Part shown: in pieces, positions 43,999 to 52,341 of the stretch
Position numbering within the stretch: the first letter of the stretch is position 1
Layout of the letters: each line of letters opens with the position of its first letter
Assembly: GCF_010614805.1 (NCBI RefSeq)
Contig: NZ_JAAFZC010000001.1
Coordinates: forward strand, 1,218,001 to 1,282,000
Reading direction: 5' to 3'
Source of the DNA: Pseudooceanicola aestuarii
GTDB lineage: Bacteria; Pseudomonadota; Alphaproteobacteria; Rhodobacterales; Rhodobacteraceae
DNA length: 64,000 nt
The notes under the pieces: model-generated
Database searches by the model: none
What the model was told of the DNA's origin: nothing
The model's input: the letters and a program-made list of their open reading frames with translations, nothing else
Position numbers and translations under genes: made by a program

Positions 43999-46341
43999 AT
44001 GAACGTCAGGGACATTTTCGACAGCATGGACTACGGCCCCGCGCCGGAGGCCTCGGGCGATGCGCTGGCCTGGATCGTGGATCAGGGCAGCCAGTTCGGC
44101 GCCTTCATCGACGGCGCGTTCGAGGCGCCGGGCACGCTGTTCGAGACCAGGAACCCCGCCAATGGCGAGGTCCTGGCCGAGGTGACGCAGGCCACGGCGG
44201 AGGATGTCGACCGCGCCGTCGCCTCAGCCCGTGCCGCGCAGTCGGGCTGGGCCGATCTGGGCGGACCGGGCCGGGCGCGGCATCTCTATGCGTTGGCGCG
44301 GCTGGTGCAGAAGAACGCCCGGCTGCTCGCCGTTCTGGAAACGCTGGACAACGGCAAACCGATCCGTGAAAGCCGCGACATCGACGTGCCGCTGGTGGCA
44401 CGGCATTTCTACTATCACGCGGGTATGGCCCAGTTGATGCAGGCCGAACTGCCCGACCGGCAAGCTCTGGGCGTCTGCGGTCAGGTGATCCCCTGGAACT
44501 TCCCGCTGCTGATGCTGGCCTGGAAGGTCGCCCCGGCGCTGGCGATGGGCAATTGCGTGGTGTTGAAGCCGGCGGAATATACCTCGCTCACCGCGCTGGC
44601 CTTTGCCGATCTGTGCCGTCAGGCCGGGTTGCCGCGCGGGGTGGTCAACATCGTCACCGGCGATGGCGCCGTGGGCGAGATGATCGTGGGCCACGCGGGG
44701 GTGGACAAGGTCGCCTTTACCGGTTCCACCGAGGTGGGGCGGCGCATCCGCCGCGCCACTGCCGGGCAGGGCAAGGCACTGACTTTGGAGCTGGGGGGCA
44801 AGTCGCCCTACATCGTCTTCGAGGATGCCGATATCGACAGCGCGATCGAAGGGCTGGTCGATGCCATCTGGTTCAATCAGGGGCAAGTCTGCTGTGCCGG
44901 ATCGCGCCTGCTGGTGCAGGAGGGCATCGCGGATCAGTTCCACACCCGGCTGAAGGCGCGGATGGACAAGCTGCGTATCGGCGATCCGCTGGACAAGAGC
45001 ATCGACATCGGCGCCATCGTCGATCCCGTGCAGCTGGAGCGTATTCGCGGCCTTGTCGCGGGGGCCGGGGGCGAGGTGCATCACGCCGCCTGCGACGTGC
45101 CGGAGGGCTGTTTCTACCCGCCTACGCTGATCACCGGGCTGGAACCGGCCGATCCGCTGATGCAGGAAGAGATCTTTGGCCCGGTCCTCGTCTCCACCAC
45201 GTTCCGCACCCCGGCGGAGGCTGTGCAGCTGGCCAATGACACGCGCTATGGTCTGGCGGCGACGCTGTGGTCGGAGAATGTGAACCTGGCGCTGGACGTA
45301 GCGCCCAAACTGGTGGCGGGCGTGGTCTGGGTGAACGGCACCAACATGTTCGACGCCGCCGCCGGGTTCGGCGGGGTCCGCGAAAGCGGGTTTGGCCGCG
45401 AAGGCGGGTGGGAGGGGCTGATGGCCTACACCCGGCCCAAGGCGACGCCCGCGCCGCTGACCCGGATCGAACCGGCAGAGGGCGGAACGCCCGACACGAT
45501 GCAGGGGCTGGACCGGACGCCGAAATTCTACATCGGTGGCAAACAGGCCCGCCCCGACGGCGGTTATACCCGCGCGGTGGTGGGCGCCGAGGGGCGCGTT
45601 CTGGGTCAGGTCGGCATCGCCAACCGCAAGGACATCCGCAATGCGGTGGAGGCGGCGCGCCAGGCTGCGGGTTGGTCGGGCACCACGGGGCATCTGCGGG
45701 CGCAGATCCTGTATTACATCGCCGAGAACCTGGAAGCGCGGGCCGATGAATTCGCCGCCCGCATCGACGCGCAGGTCGGTGGCAATGGCGGGGCCGGAGA
45801 GGTGGCGGCCAGCGTGCAGCGCCTGTTCACCTATGCGGCCTGGGCAGACAAGTACGGCGGCGACGTGCGCTCGGTCCCGATCCGGGGGGTGGCGCTGGCG
45901 ATGCGCGAACCCGTGGGTGTGATCGGTGCGCTCTGCCCGGACGAGGCGCCGCTGCTGGGGCTGCTGTCGGTCATGGCGCCGGCCATCGCCATGGGCAACC
46001 GCGCCGTGCTGGTCGCGTCGGAGCCGCATCCGCTGAGCGCGAGCGATTTCTACCAGGTTCTGGACACCTCGGACGTGCCCGGCGGCGTGGTGAACATCCT
46101 GGCCGGCCCGCATGAAGATCTGGCCCCCGTGCTGGCCAGGCATCTGGATGTCGATGCGGTCTGGTCGTTTTCGTCGACCGACCTGTCGAAGGTCGTGGAG
46201 GAAGGCAGCGCCGGGAACCTGAAACGGACCTGGGTGAACAACCGGCAGGCCCGCGACTGGACCGGGGCGGAGGGCGAAGGCCGCGCCTTCCTGGATGCCG
46301 CGACCGAGGTCAAGACGGTCTGGGTGCCCTACGGCGCCTGA
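43999..46341 (+). CDS. Tandem aldehyde dehydrogenase (one active, one cysteine-less domain)
   Basis: A 780-residue fusion. The first domain (about 30-500) is a complete ALDH: ELGGKSPYIV carries the general-base Glu and FNQGQVCCAGSRLLV the catalytic Cys; NAD-binding GSTEVGRRI is also present. The second domain (about 510-780) is the N-terminal half of another ALDH, with PVGVIGALCPDEAP in place of the cofactor loop and no catalytic Cys. The product probably oxidises acetaldehyde from DeoC. The second half is likely structural or regulatory. A strong terminator hairpin follows. Confidence 0.9.
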   Translation: MNVRDIFDSMDYGPAPEASGDALAWIVDQGSQFGAFIDGAFEAPGTLFETRNPANGEVLAEVTQATAEDVDRAVASARAAQSGWADLGGPGRARHLYALARLVQKNARLLAVLETLDNGKPIRESRDIDVPLVARHFYYHAGMAQLMQAELPDRQALGVCGQVIPWNFPLLMLAWKVAPALAMGNCVVLKPAEYTSLTALAFADLCRQAGLPRGVVNIVTGDGAVGEMIVGHAGVDKVAFTGSTEVGRRIRRATAGQGKALTLELGGKSPYIVFEDADIDSAIEGLVDAIWFNQGQVCCAGSRLLVQEGIADQFHTRLKARMDKLRIGDPLDKSIDIGAIVDPVQLERIRGLVAGAGGEVHHAACDVPEGCFYPPTLITGLEPADPLMQEEIFGPVLVSTTFRTPAEAVQLANDTRYGLAATLWSENVNLALDVAPKLVAGVVWVNGTNMFDAAAGFGGVRESGFGREGGWEGLMAYTRPKATPAPLTRIEPAEGGTPDTMQGLDRTPKFYIGGKQARPDGGYTRAVVGAEGRVLGQVGIANRKDIRNAVEAARQAAGWSGTTGHLRAQILYYIAENLEARADEFAARIDAQVGGNGGAGEVAASVQRLFTYAAWADKYGGDVRSVPIRGVALAMREPVGVIGALCPDEAPLLGLLSVMAPAIAMGNRAVLVASEPHPLSASDFYQVLDTSDVPGGVVNILAGPHEDLAPVLARHLDVDAVWSFSSTDLSKVVEEGSAGNLKRTWVNNRQARDWTGAEGEGRAFLDAATEVKTVWVPYGA

Positions 46342-46419
46342 TCGCGCGCGATTTGGCCTCGCCTGGCCGTGATGGCCGATCTGGCCGGGGACGGTGCCGC
46401 GCGCTATGCAAAAGATGAC

Positions 46420-46452
46420 AAAGGCCGCGCCCGGTGACAGGGCGCGGCCTTT
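46420..46452. terminator. Bidirectional terminator between convergent genes
   Basis: Perfect 13-bp stem AAAGGCCGCGCCC (46420-46432) and GGGCGCGGCCTTT (46440-46452) with a 7-base loop, flanked by T-rich runs on both strands (TTTGCGCGTTTT on plus). It ends both the aldehyde dehydrogenase transcript and the yciI operon transcript. Confidence 0.85.
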
Positions 46453-46478
46453 GCGCGTTTTCGGGAACGGCGCGGCGA

Positions 46479-46796
46479 TCACATCTCGATCGGCATGATC
46501 TCCGCCACTTCGACAGAGCCGCCACCGGCCACCATGGGATTGTCCGCCGCGATCTTGCAGGCGGCGTCCATGTCCGGTGCGGAGACGATGGAATAGCCGA
46601 AGGCGGCGTTGGGCACGCTGTCGCTGATCCCGTCGGCGGTGACGGATTTCGACAGGCCCACCGGATCGCCGGGCTGGTCGATGGCGGCGGCGTGGGTTTC
46701 CATCCAGCGGCCCCAGGCGGCCATCGCTTCGGCCTCCTGGCCGGGTTCGGGCTGCATCGGTTTGTCGGCGTGGTAGATAAACAGGTACTTGGGCAT
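46479..46796 (-). CDS. YciI/DGPF-family protein
   Basis: A 105-residue protein of the YCII-related (DGPF) family, a dimeric alpha+beta barrel. The start MPKYLFIYHADKPMQP and the late PMVAGGGSVEVAEIMPI are family features. Many members sit beside SRPBCC or sigma-factor genes, as here, but their biochemical role is unknown. It is the last gene of the arsR-led operon, 58 bases after the SRPBCC gene. The start at 46796 is preceded by AAAGGACC. Confidence 0.87.
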   Translation of the reverse strand: MPKYLFIYHADKPMQPEPGQEAEAMAAWGRWMETHAAAIDQPGDPVGLSKSVTADGISDSVPNAAFGYSIVSAPDMDAACKIAADNPMVAGGGSVEVAEIMPIEM

Positions 46797-46854
46797 CGAA
46801 ATGGTCCTTTCGGGTTCGGTCTGCAAATGGGGTCGGTCGGAAAAGGGCGGGCCG

Positions 46855-47313
46855 TCAGGCCAGGTGACGGTCCAGGCACAGCAGGGTGGAGGTCCAGCCA
46901 CGGCTGTGGCTTTGCGCCGCCTCCAGGGTGGTCAGGCCGCGATGGGTCAGGGTCAGCCGGGCGCCGGTATCGGTGCGCGTCACCTCGAAGGTCACGAAGC
47001 TTTCAGCGCCGCGCGCACCGCTGCCGTCATGCCAGGCCCAGGTGAAGGAGACGCGCCCGGCCCCCTCCCGTGGCGGCTGCACCGAGGTGACCTGCCCGGA
47101 GACGTGAAATCGGTCGCCGCTTTCGCGCCCCTCCATCACGCAATGCCAGGGGCCGGGGGCGGTGAAATCCATGGCGCAATCGACCTGGCGCACCCCTTCG
47201 GGGCCGAACCATTGCATCAGTTGATCGGGCTGCGTGACCGCCTGCCACAGACGATCCGGGGCGACGGGATAATCGCGGATGAAATCGGCGTCGAAGCTGT
47301 CGGAATCCTTCAT
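46855..47313 (-). CDS. SRPBCC (AHSA1-like) domain protein
   Basis: A 152-residue protein of the START/Bet v1 fold, AHSA1 subfamily. It shows YPVAPDRLWQAVTQPDQLMQWFGPEG near the start and the final helix TLLCLDRHLA. Such proteins bind hydrophobic ligands in a deep cavity. The pairing with ArsR is very common and often called an ArsR-SRPBCC module. The ATG overlaps the arsR stop by one base (TGATG), so they are co-translated. Confidence 0.9.
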   Translation of the reverse strand: MKDSDSFDADFIRDYPVAPDRLWQAVTQPDQLMQWFGPEGVRQVDCAMDFTAPGPWHCVMEGRESGDRFHVSGQVTSVQPPREGAGRVSFTWAWHDGSGARGAESFVTFEVTRTDTGARLTLTHRGLTTLEAAQSHSRGWTSTLLCLDRHLA

Positions 47314-47642
47314 CAGGTGTCTCCTTCGGGGTCGAGGGCCAGCAGCCCGTCCAGCCGGTCCAGGCTGTCCGCCCAGACCGCGCGGTGATCCATGGTCCAG
47401 CCGTTGATGCGCTTCAGCGCCTCCGGCCGGATGGAGTAGAGCCGGCGCGTCCCCTCCGCCCGCTGCGCGATCACCCCGGCCTGGCGCAGCACCTTCAGGT
47501 GGCGCGAGACCGCAGGCGCGGTGATGTCCAGCCCCTGGGCCAGGTCACCGGCGGGCAATTCGCCATCGCTCAGAAGCCGGTCCACAAGGGACAAGCGGGT
47601 TTCATCGGCCAAGGCAGAGAAGGTGCGGGCAAGATCATTCAT
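47313..47642 (-). CDS. ArsR-family transcriptional regulator
   Basis: A 109-residue winged-helix repressor. The DNA-binding part is LPAGDLAQGLDITAPAVSRHLKVLRQAGV, with the wing at RAEGTRRLYSI. The metal-binding ELCVCDL motif of classical ArsR is absent (the corresponding site reads DGELPAGDL), so it probably responds to something other than arsenite. It heads the operon with SRPBCC and YciI genes. ATG 47642 is chosen; a GTG lies at 47648. Its likely operator is just upstream. Confidence 0.9.
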   Translation of the reverse strand: MNDLARTFSALADETRLSLVDRLLSDGELPAGDLAQGLDITAPAVSRHLKVLRQAGVIAQRAEGTRRLYSIRPEALKRINGWTMDHRAVWADSLDRLDGLLALDPEGDT

Positions 47643-47663
47643 GCCCACATGTTTGCAGAAACA

Positions 47664-47689
47664 GTTAATTAACGCAATAGTTAATTAAT
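47664..47689 (-). promoter_or_regulatory. Two TTAATTAA-core operator candidates upstream of arsR
   Basis: GTTAATTAAC (47664-47673) and GTTAATTAAT (47680-47689) share an 8-base palindromic core, 16 bases apart, 22-47 bases before the arsR start. AT-rich palindromes overlapping the promoter are typical autoregulatory sites of ArsR-family repressors. The spacing of TTAA units does not match a CtrA box. Confidence 0.65.
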
Positions 47690-47720
47690 GGAGGTGTAAA
47701 TAAGAAGGAGCCGGGATCGT

Positions 47721-48602
47721 TCAGCCCGGCGTGATGAAGTCATCCGCCGAATAGCCCTGTAGGTACAGCAGGCTGGTCAGGTCGCCGAAATTCACCCGCA
47801 GCGCGCATTCCGCCGCGACCACGGGTTTGGCGTGCAGGGCAACCCCCGCCCCGGCGCGGCCCAGCATGCCCAGATCATTGGCGCCGTCGCCCACGGCCAT
47901 CACCTGATCCTCGGTCAGGCCCAGCCGGGCGGTGATCTCCTCCAGCGCCTGCACCTTGGCCTCCCGGCCGAGGATCGGCAGTGCGACAGTCCCGGTGAGG
48001 ACGCCGCCATCCGCATGCAGCACATTGGCGCGATTCTCGTCAAAGCCCAGCTGCGCGGCAATGGCCGACGTAAAGGCGGTGAACCCGCCCGAGACCAGTG
48101 CGCAATAGGCGCCGTCGGCCTTCATCGTGGCCAGCAGCTGCGGGCCGCCGGGCATCAGCTGGATGCGGGTCTCCAACACGCGGGCGATGACCGTTTCGGC
48201 CAACCCTTTCAGCAGGGCGACACGTTCCGTCAGGGCGCCGTCGAAATCCAGCTCTCCGTTCATGGCGCGGGCGGTGATCTGCTTGACCTGAGCGCCGACA
48301 CCGGCCTCTTCGGCCAGTTCGTCGATGCATTCCTGGCGGATCATCGTGCTGTCCATGTCGGCCAGCAGCATCCGCTTGCGCCGGCCTTCGGTGGGCTGGA
48401 TGTTCAGGTCGACGCGCTGACCTTGAAGATCGGTCCAGACCGCCCGGAAATTGTCCGGCACCTGCGGCAGGGCGAATTCCGCCGCCTCGTCGGGGGCCAG
48501 CCATTGCAGGGCACCGCCGCCCCAGGCGTTGCGCAGCGCCTCGGCCAGGGCCGGGTTCAGGGCGGGGGCGGCGGGGTCGGTGGTCAGGGTGGCGGTGAAC
48601 AT
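47721..48602 (-). CDS. serB: Phosphoserine phosphatase
   Basis: A 293-residue HAD hydrolase, the last step of serine synthesis. The catalytic motif I is LADMDSTMI (nucleophile and acid Asp), followed by SGGFT and the acidic GDGANDL motif IV. An N-terminal ~80-residue domain of low conservation precedes the HAD core, as in many SerB. It is divergent from serC across 243 bases. The frame remains open far upstream but is not protein-like, so I set the start at 48602. Confidence 0.94.
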   Translation of the reverse strand: MFTATLTTDPAAPALNPALAEALRNAWGGGALQWLAPDEAAEFALPQVPDNFRAVWTDLQGQRVDLNIQPTEGRRKRMLLADMDSTMIRQECIDELAEEAGVGAQVKQITARAMNGELDFDGALTERVALLKGLAETVIARVLETRIQLMPGGPQLLATMKADGAYCALVSGGFTAFTSAIAAQLGFDENRANVLHADGGVLTGTVALPILGREAKVQALEEITARLGLTEDQVMAVGDGANDLGMLGRAGAGVALHAKPVVAAECALRVNFGDLTSLLYLQGYSADDFITPG

Positions 48603-48781
48603 CGGCGGGCTCCTGTCGCGGTCGCGACGGGATAAACCATGGCACGACCTCCGGCGCCAGCCCCGTGACGGCGCCGGGCGGCGAAGTTTCCGATAGGCGA
48701 CAGGGGCGTCGCGCGGGGCGGGAAAACGACCCATCGCCCGGAGAAAGCGGCGCGATGGCCGCTTGCCGTGCCCCCGAATCC

Positions 48782-48840
48782 CCGCTAGGAGCGGCAGCGG
48801 GACACCCCTCCCCAACGAGGGGCGCTTATCTGGAAGGGTA
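48782..48840 (+). ncRNA. Candidate serC leader RNA (serC-motif-like)
   Basis: The serC leader has two adjacent hairpins: CCGCT (48782-48786) with AGCGG (48790-48794 or 48796-48800), and CCCCTC (48805-48810) with GAGGGG (48817-48822), ending close to the ribosome site. A conserved two-hairpin serC motif is known in alphaproteobacteria; I have not aligned this to it. It would control the serine genes. Confidence 0.5.
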
Positions 48841-48845
48841 GCTAT

Positions 48846-50000
48846 ATGGCTATTGATGCACCGGCGACGCGGCCGACGAATCCGCGTTTCTCCTCTGGCC
48901 CCTGTGCCAAGATCCCCACATTCGAAATCTCGGCGTTGTCCGATGCCGCCCTGGGCCGCAGCCACCGCGCCGCCGTGGGCAAGGACAAGCTGAAGGCCGC
49001 GATCGAGGAGACGCGCGCGCTGTTGGGCGTTCCGGCAGAGTACAAGATCGGCATCGTGCCCGCCTCGGACACCGGGGCGATGGAAATGGCCATGTGGTCC
49101 CTGCTGGGCGCGCGCAAGGCGACGATGCTGGCCTGGGAAAGCTTTGGCGCCGGCTGGGTCACCGATGTGGTCAAGCAGCTGAAGCTGGACGCGGAGGTGA
49201 AGACCGCCGATTACGGTCAGATCGTCGATCTGGCACAGGTCGATTTCGACACCGATGTCGTCTTCACCTGGAACGGCACCACCTCGGGCGTGCGGGTTCC
49301 CAACGGCGATGCCATCCCCGCCGATCGCGGCGGGCTGACGATCTGCGACGCGACTTCGGCCGCGTTTGCCCAGGATCTGCCGTGGGACAAGCTGGATGTG
49401 ACGACCTTCTCCTGGCAGAAGGTGATGGGCGGCGAGGCGGCGCATGGGATGCTGATCCTGTCGCCGCGCGCGGTGGAGCGGCTGGAAAGCTACACCCCCG
49501 CCTGGCCCCTGCCCAAGATCTTCCGCATGACCAAGGGCGGGAAGCTGATCGAGGGCATCTTCAAGGGCGAGACGATCAACACCCCCTCCATGCTGGCGGT
49601 CGAGGATTACCTTGTCGCGCTGGATTGGGCGCGCAATGTCGGTGGGCTGTCCGGGCTGATGGCGCGGGCCGATGCCAATGCGCAGGCGATCTGGGAGTTC
49701 TGCGCCGCGCGGGACTGGATCGACAACCTGGCAGAGGATGACGCCACGCGGTCCAACACCTCGGTCTGTCTGAAGTTCACCGATGCGCGCATCACCGATG
49801 GCGCTACCTTCGCCAAGGCCGTGGCCAAGCGGCTGGAGGCCGAAGGCGTGGCGCTGGACATCGGGGCCTATCGTGACGCCCCTGCCGGGCTGCGCATCTG
49901 GTGCGGCGCGACGGTAGAGACGGCCGATATCCAGGCGATGCTGCCCTGGCTGGAATGGGCCTTCGAGGCCGAGATCGCCGCGTTGTCCCAGGCGGCCTGA
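48846..50000 (+). CDS. serC: Phosphoserine aminotransferase
   Basis: A 384-residue class V PLP aminotransferase converting 3-phosphohydroxypyruvate and glutamate to phosphoserine; it also acts in pyridoxal phosphate synthesis. The PLP lysine is in [14 protein letters not shown]. The early [11 protein letters not shown] region fits the longer alphaproteobacterial SerC form. It precedes serA by 92 bases. The candidate leader RNA is immediately upstream. Confidence 0.94.
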   Translation: MAIDAPATRPTNPRFSSGPCAKIPTFEISALSDAALGRSHRAAVGKDKLKAAIEETRALLGVPAEYKIGIVPASDTGAMEMAMWSLLGARKATMLAWESFGAGWVTDVVKQLKLDAEVKTADYGQIVDLAQVDFDTDVVFTWNGTTSGVRVPNGDAIPADRGGLTICDATSAAFAQDLPWDKLDVTTFSWQKVMGGEAAHGMLILSPRAVERLESYTPAWPLPKIFRMTKGGKLIEGIFKGETINTPSMLAVEDYLVALDWARNVGGLSGLMARADANAQAIWEFCAARDWIDNLAEDDATRSNTSVCLKFTDARITDGATFAKAVAKRLEAEGVALDIGAYRDAPAGLRIWCGATVETADIQAMLPWLEWAFEAEIAALSQAA

Positions 50001-50092
50001 TCCTTCCGTGATGCATTCCGGGCGGGGCCATGACCCTGCCCGACTTCCCCCAGTTTCCGGGCGCAGTGACGCCCCCGCAAGGAGCCCATGAC

Positions 50093-51688
50093 ATGGCCCC
50101 CAAAGTTCTGATTTCCGACAAACTGTCCCCCGCCGCCGTCCAGATCTTCAAGGATCGCGGCATCGATGTCGATTTCCAGCCCGACCTGGGCAAGGACAAG
50201 GACAAGCTGGCCGAGGTGATCGGCCAGTACGACGGTCTGGCGATCCGCTCGGCCACCAAGGTCACCGACAAGATCCTGGCCAATGCCACCAACCTGAAGG
50301 TGATCGGCCGCGCCGGGATCGGCACCGACAACATCGACAAGGACGCCGCCTCCAAGAAGGGCGTGATCGTGATGAACACGCCCTTCGGCAACATGATCAC
50401 CACCGCCGAACACGCCATCGCGATGATGTTCGCAGTGGCGCGCCAGATCCCCGAGGCCTCGGCCTCCACCCATGCCGGGAAGTGGGAGAAATCCCGTTTC
50501 ATGGGGGTGGAGCTGACGAACAAGACGCTGGGCGTGATCGGCGCGGGAAACATCGGCGGCATCGTCTGCGACCGCGCCCGTGGGCTGAAGATGAAAGTCG
50601 CGGCCTATGACCCGTTCCTGAGCGCGGAGAAGGCCGCCAAGATGGGCGTGGAAAAGGTGGAGCTGGACGCCCTGCTGGAGCGCGCCGATTTCATCACCCT
50701 GCACGTGCCGCTGACCGACCAGACCCGCAACATCCTGTCGCGCGAAAATCTGGAGAAGACCAAGAAGGGCGTGCGCATCATCAATTGTGCCCGTGGCGGA
50801 TTGGTGGACGAGGCCGCTCTGGCCGACATGCTGCAATCGGGCCATGTGGCCGGTGCCGCCTTTGACGTCTTTTCCGAAGAACCGGCGACGGAAAACCCGC
50901 TGTTCAACCTGCCCAACGTGGTCTGCACCCCGCATCTGGGCGCCGCCACCTCCGAGGCGCAGGAGAACGTCGCGCTTCAGGTCGCCGAACAGATGTCCAA
51001 CTACCTGCTGGACGGCGCGGTCGAAAACGCGCTGAACATGCCCTCCATGACCGCCGAGGAAGCCAAGGTCATGGGCCCCTGGGTCAAGCTGTCGGATCAT
51101 CTGGGCGCCTTCATCGGCCAGATGACGGACGAACCGATCAAGGCGATCAACATCCTGTATGACGGCGTGGTCGCCGACATGAACCTGGCGGCGCTGAATT
51201 GTTCGGCCATCGCGGGGATCATGAAGCGTGCCAACCCCGATGTGAACATGGTGTCGGCCCCGGTGGTCGCGCAGGAACGCGGCATCAAGATCTCCACCAC
51301 CAACCAGAACAAATCCGGCGCCTTCGACGGTTATGTCAAGGTCACGGTGGTGACGGAGAAACGCGAACGTTCGGTCGCCGGGACGGTGTTCAGCGATGGC
51401 AAGCCGCGGTTCATCCAGATCAAGGGCATCAATATCGATGCCGAGGTGGGCGCCCATATGCTCTATACCACGAACGAGGACGTGCCGGGCATCATCGGCA
51501 CCCTGGGCCAGACCATGGGCACCAACGGTGTGAACATCGCCAACTTCACCCTGGGCCGTGCCGCGCAGGGTGGCGAGGCGATCGCGCTGCTGTATCTGGA
51601 CGAGGCGCCGAACGACACGGCGCTGGAGCATTTGTCCAAGACCGGCATGTTCCGCCAGATCAAGCCGCTGGAATTCGACGTCGCCTGA
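50093..51688 (+). CDS. serA: D-3-phosphoglycerate dehydrogenase
   Basis: A 531-residue enzyme oxidising 3-phosphoglycerate, the first step of serine synthesis. NAD-binding GAGNIGG is at 150-156, the conserved Arg in NCARGGLVDEAAL and the catalytic His in TPHLGAATSEAQ. The C-terminal part (about 310-531) has the intervening domain and an ACT domain (EDVPGIIGTLG), the site for serine feedback in this type. The start at 50093 is preceded by AAGGAGCC; an ATG at 50088 is out of frame. Confidence 0.96.
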   Translation: MAPKVLISDKLSPAAVQIFKDRGIDVDFQPDLGKDKDKLAEVIGQYDGLAIRSATKVTDKILANATNLKVIGRAGIGTDNIDKDAASKKGVIVMNTPFGNMITTAEHAIAMMFAVARQIPEASASTHAGKWEKSRFMGVELTNKTLGVIGAGNIGGIVCDRARGLKMKVAAYDPFLSAEKAAKMGVEKVELDALLERADFITLHVPLTDQTRNILSRENLEKTKKGVRIINCARGGLVDEAALADMLQSGHVAGAAFDVFSEEPATENPLFNLPNVVCTPHLGAATSEAQENVALQVAEQMSNYLLDGAVENALNMPSMTAEEAKVMGPWVKLSDHLGAFIGQMTDEPIKAINILYDGVVADMNLAALNCSAIAGIMKRANPDVNMVSAPVVAQERGIKISTTNQNKSGAFDGYVKVTVVTEKRERSVAGTVFSDGKPRFIQIKGINIDAEVGAHMLYTTNEDVPGIIGTLGQTMGTNGVNIANFTLGRAAQGGEAIALLYLDEAPNDTALEHLSKTGMFRQIKPLEFDVA

Positions 51689-51717
51689 TCCGGCTCTGCG
51701 CCGTCAGATCGCACCAC

Positions 51718-51751
51718 AACGGGCCGCGCCATCGGGTGTGGCCCGTTTGCG
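51718..51751 (+). terminator. Probable terminator of serC-serA
   Basis: Eight-bp stem AACGGGCC (51718-51725) and GGCCCGTT (51740-51747) with a 14-base loop, followed by TGCGTTTGCG. The U-run is interrupted, so efficiency is uncertain. Confidence 0.6.
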
Positions 51752-51777
51752 TTTGCGGTGCCAGGGGGGGCGCGTGG

Positions 51778-52155
51778 TCAGGCCCGGCGCGGCCGGGCGT
51801 GCACCACGATTACCACCAGGAACAGCGCCATGGACAGCAGGGTCAGCAGCGATCCGACCTTGGCCATCGCCTCGCCGGTTTCGCGGATGGCCATGACGAT
51901 GCCGGGCACGATCAGCACCACGCCCAGCACGGCCAGCGCCGCCTGCGCGCGGGCCAGCCAGCCCTCCGCCGCCTGCGGGACCAGGTGGTAGAACGTGCCA
52001 AAGACGGCAAAACTGACAAATCCCAACAGGTTCAGATGCGCATGGGCCGGGGCCAGCGTGTGATCGGCGGTGGCGGACATCTGGATGCCCCAGGCCATGC
52101 CGATCAGGGCCAGAAGGGCGGCCAGGGTGAAATAGAGAAACGGCAAGGTTTTCAT
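51778..52155 (-). CDS. Small four-helix membrane protein with conserved His motif
   Basis: A 125-residue inner-membrane protein with four predicted helices. The second contains HAHLNLLGFVSFAVFGTFYHL, a pattern reminiscent of heme-copper oxidase subunit I and NnrS helices, in which such His residues bind heme. Function is unknown. A basic C-terminus ends the chain. It converges with serA and its start region is divergent from the metallophosphatase gene. I note it as a candidate heme or metal protein only. Confidence 0.8.
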   Translation of the reverse strand: MKTLPFLYFTLAALLALIGMAWGIQMSATADHTLAPAHAHLNLLGFVSFAVFGTFYHLVPQAAEGWLARAQAALAVLGVVLIVPGIVMAIRETGEAMAKVGSLLTLLSMALFLVVIVVHARPRRA

Positions 52156-52218
52156 GATCGGATCCCTTGTTGAACGCGGAAGACGACAGGCCGGGCGCCG
52201 TCTGCCGGCGCGAGTGGT

Positions 52219-52231
52219 TGACCTAGGGTCA
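52219..52231. promoter_or_regulatory. TGACC-TAG-GGTCA palindrome
   Basis: Five-base arms around TAG in the 186-base divergent gap, 64 bases before the four-helix protein gene and 110 before the metallophosphatase. The core equals that at 27854-27864 in all but one spacer base, suggesting the same unknown regulator. Confidence 0.42.
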
Positions 52232-52341
52232 TCAAAGCATCCCCGGGCAGGGGCTGTCACCTGTTTTGGCGATGGCGGCCTGCCCTTGGCATTCGCGGCG
52301 CTTCGCGTCAGGAAGGGGCTGACCGAAGTCAGGAGGGCAGG

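Noticed and set aside
47664..47689. CtrA binding site in the arsR upstream region
   Set aside because: CtrA needs TTAA-N7-TTAA; the units here are 8, 12 or more bases apart. ArsR-type palindromes fit better.
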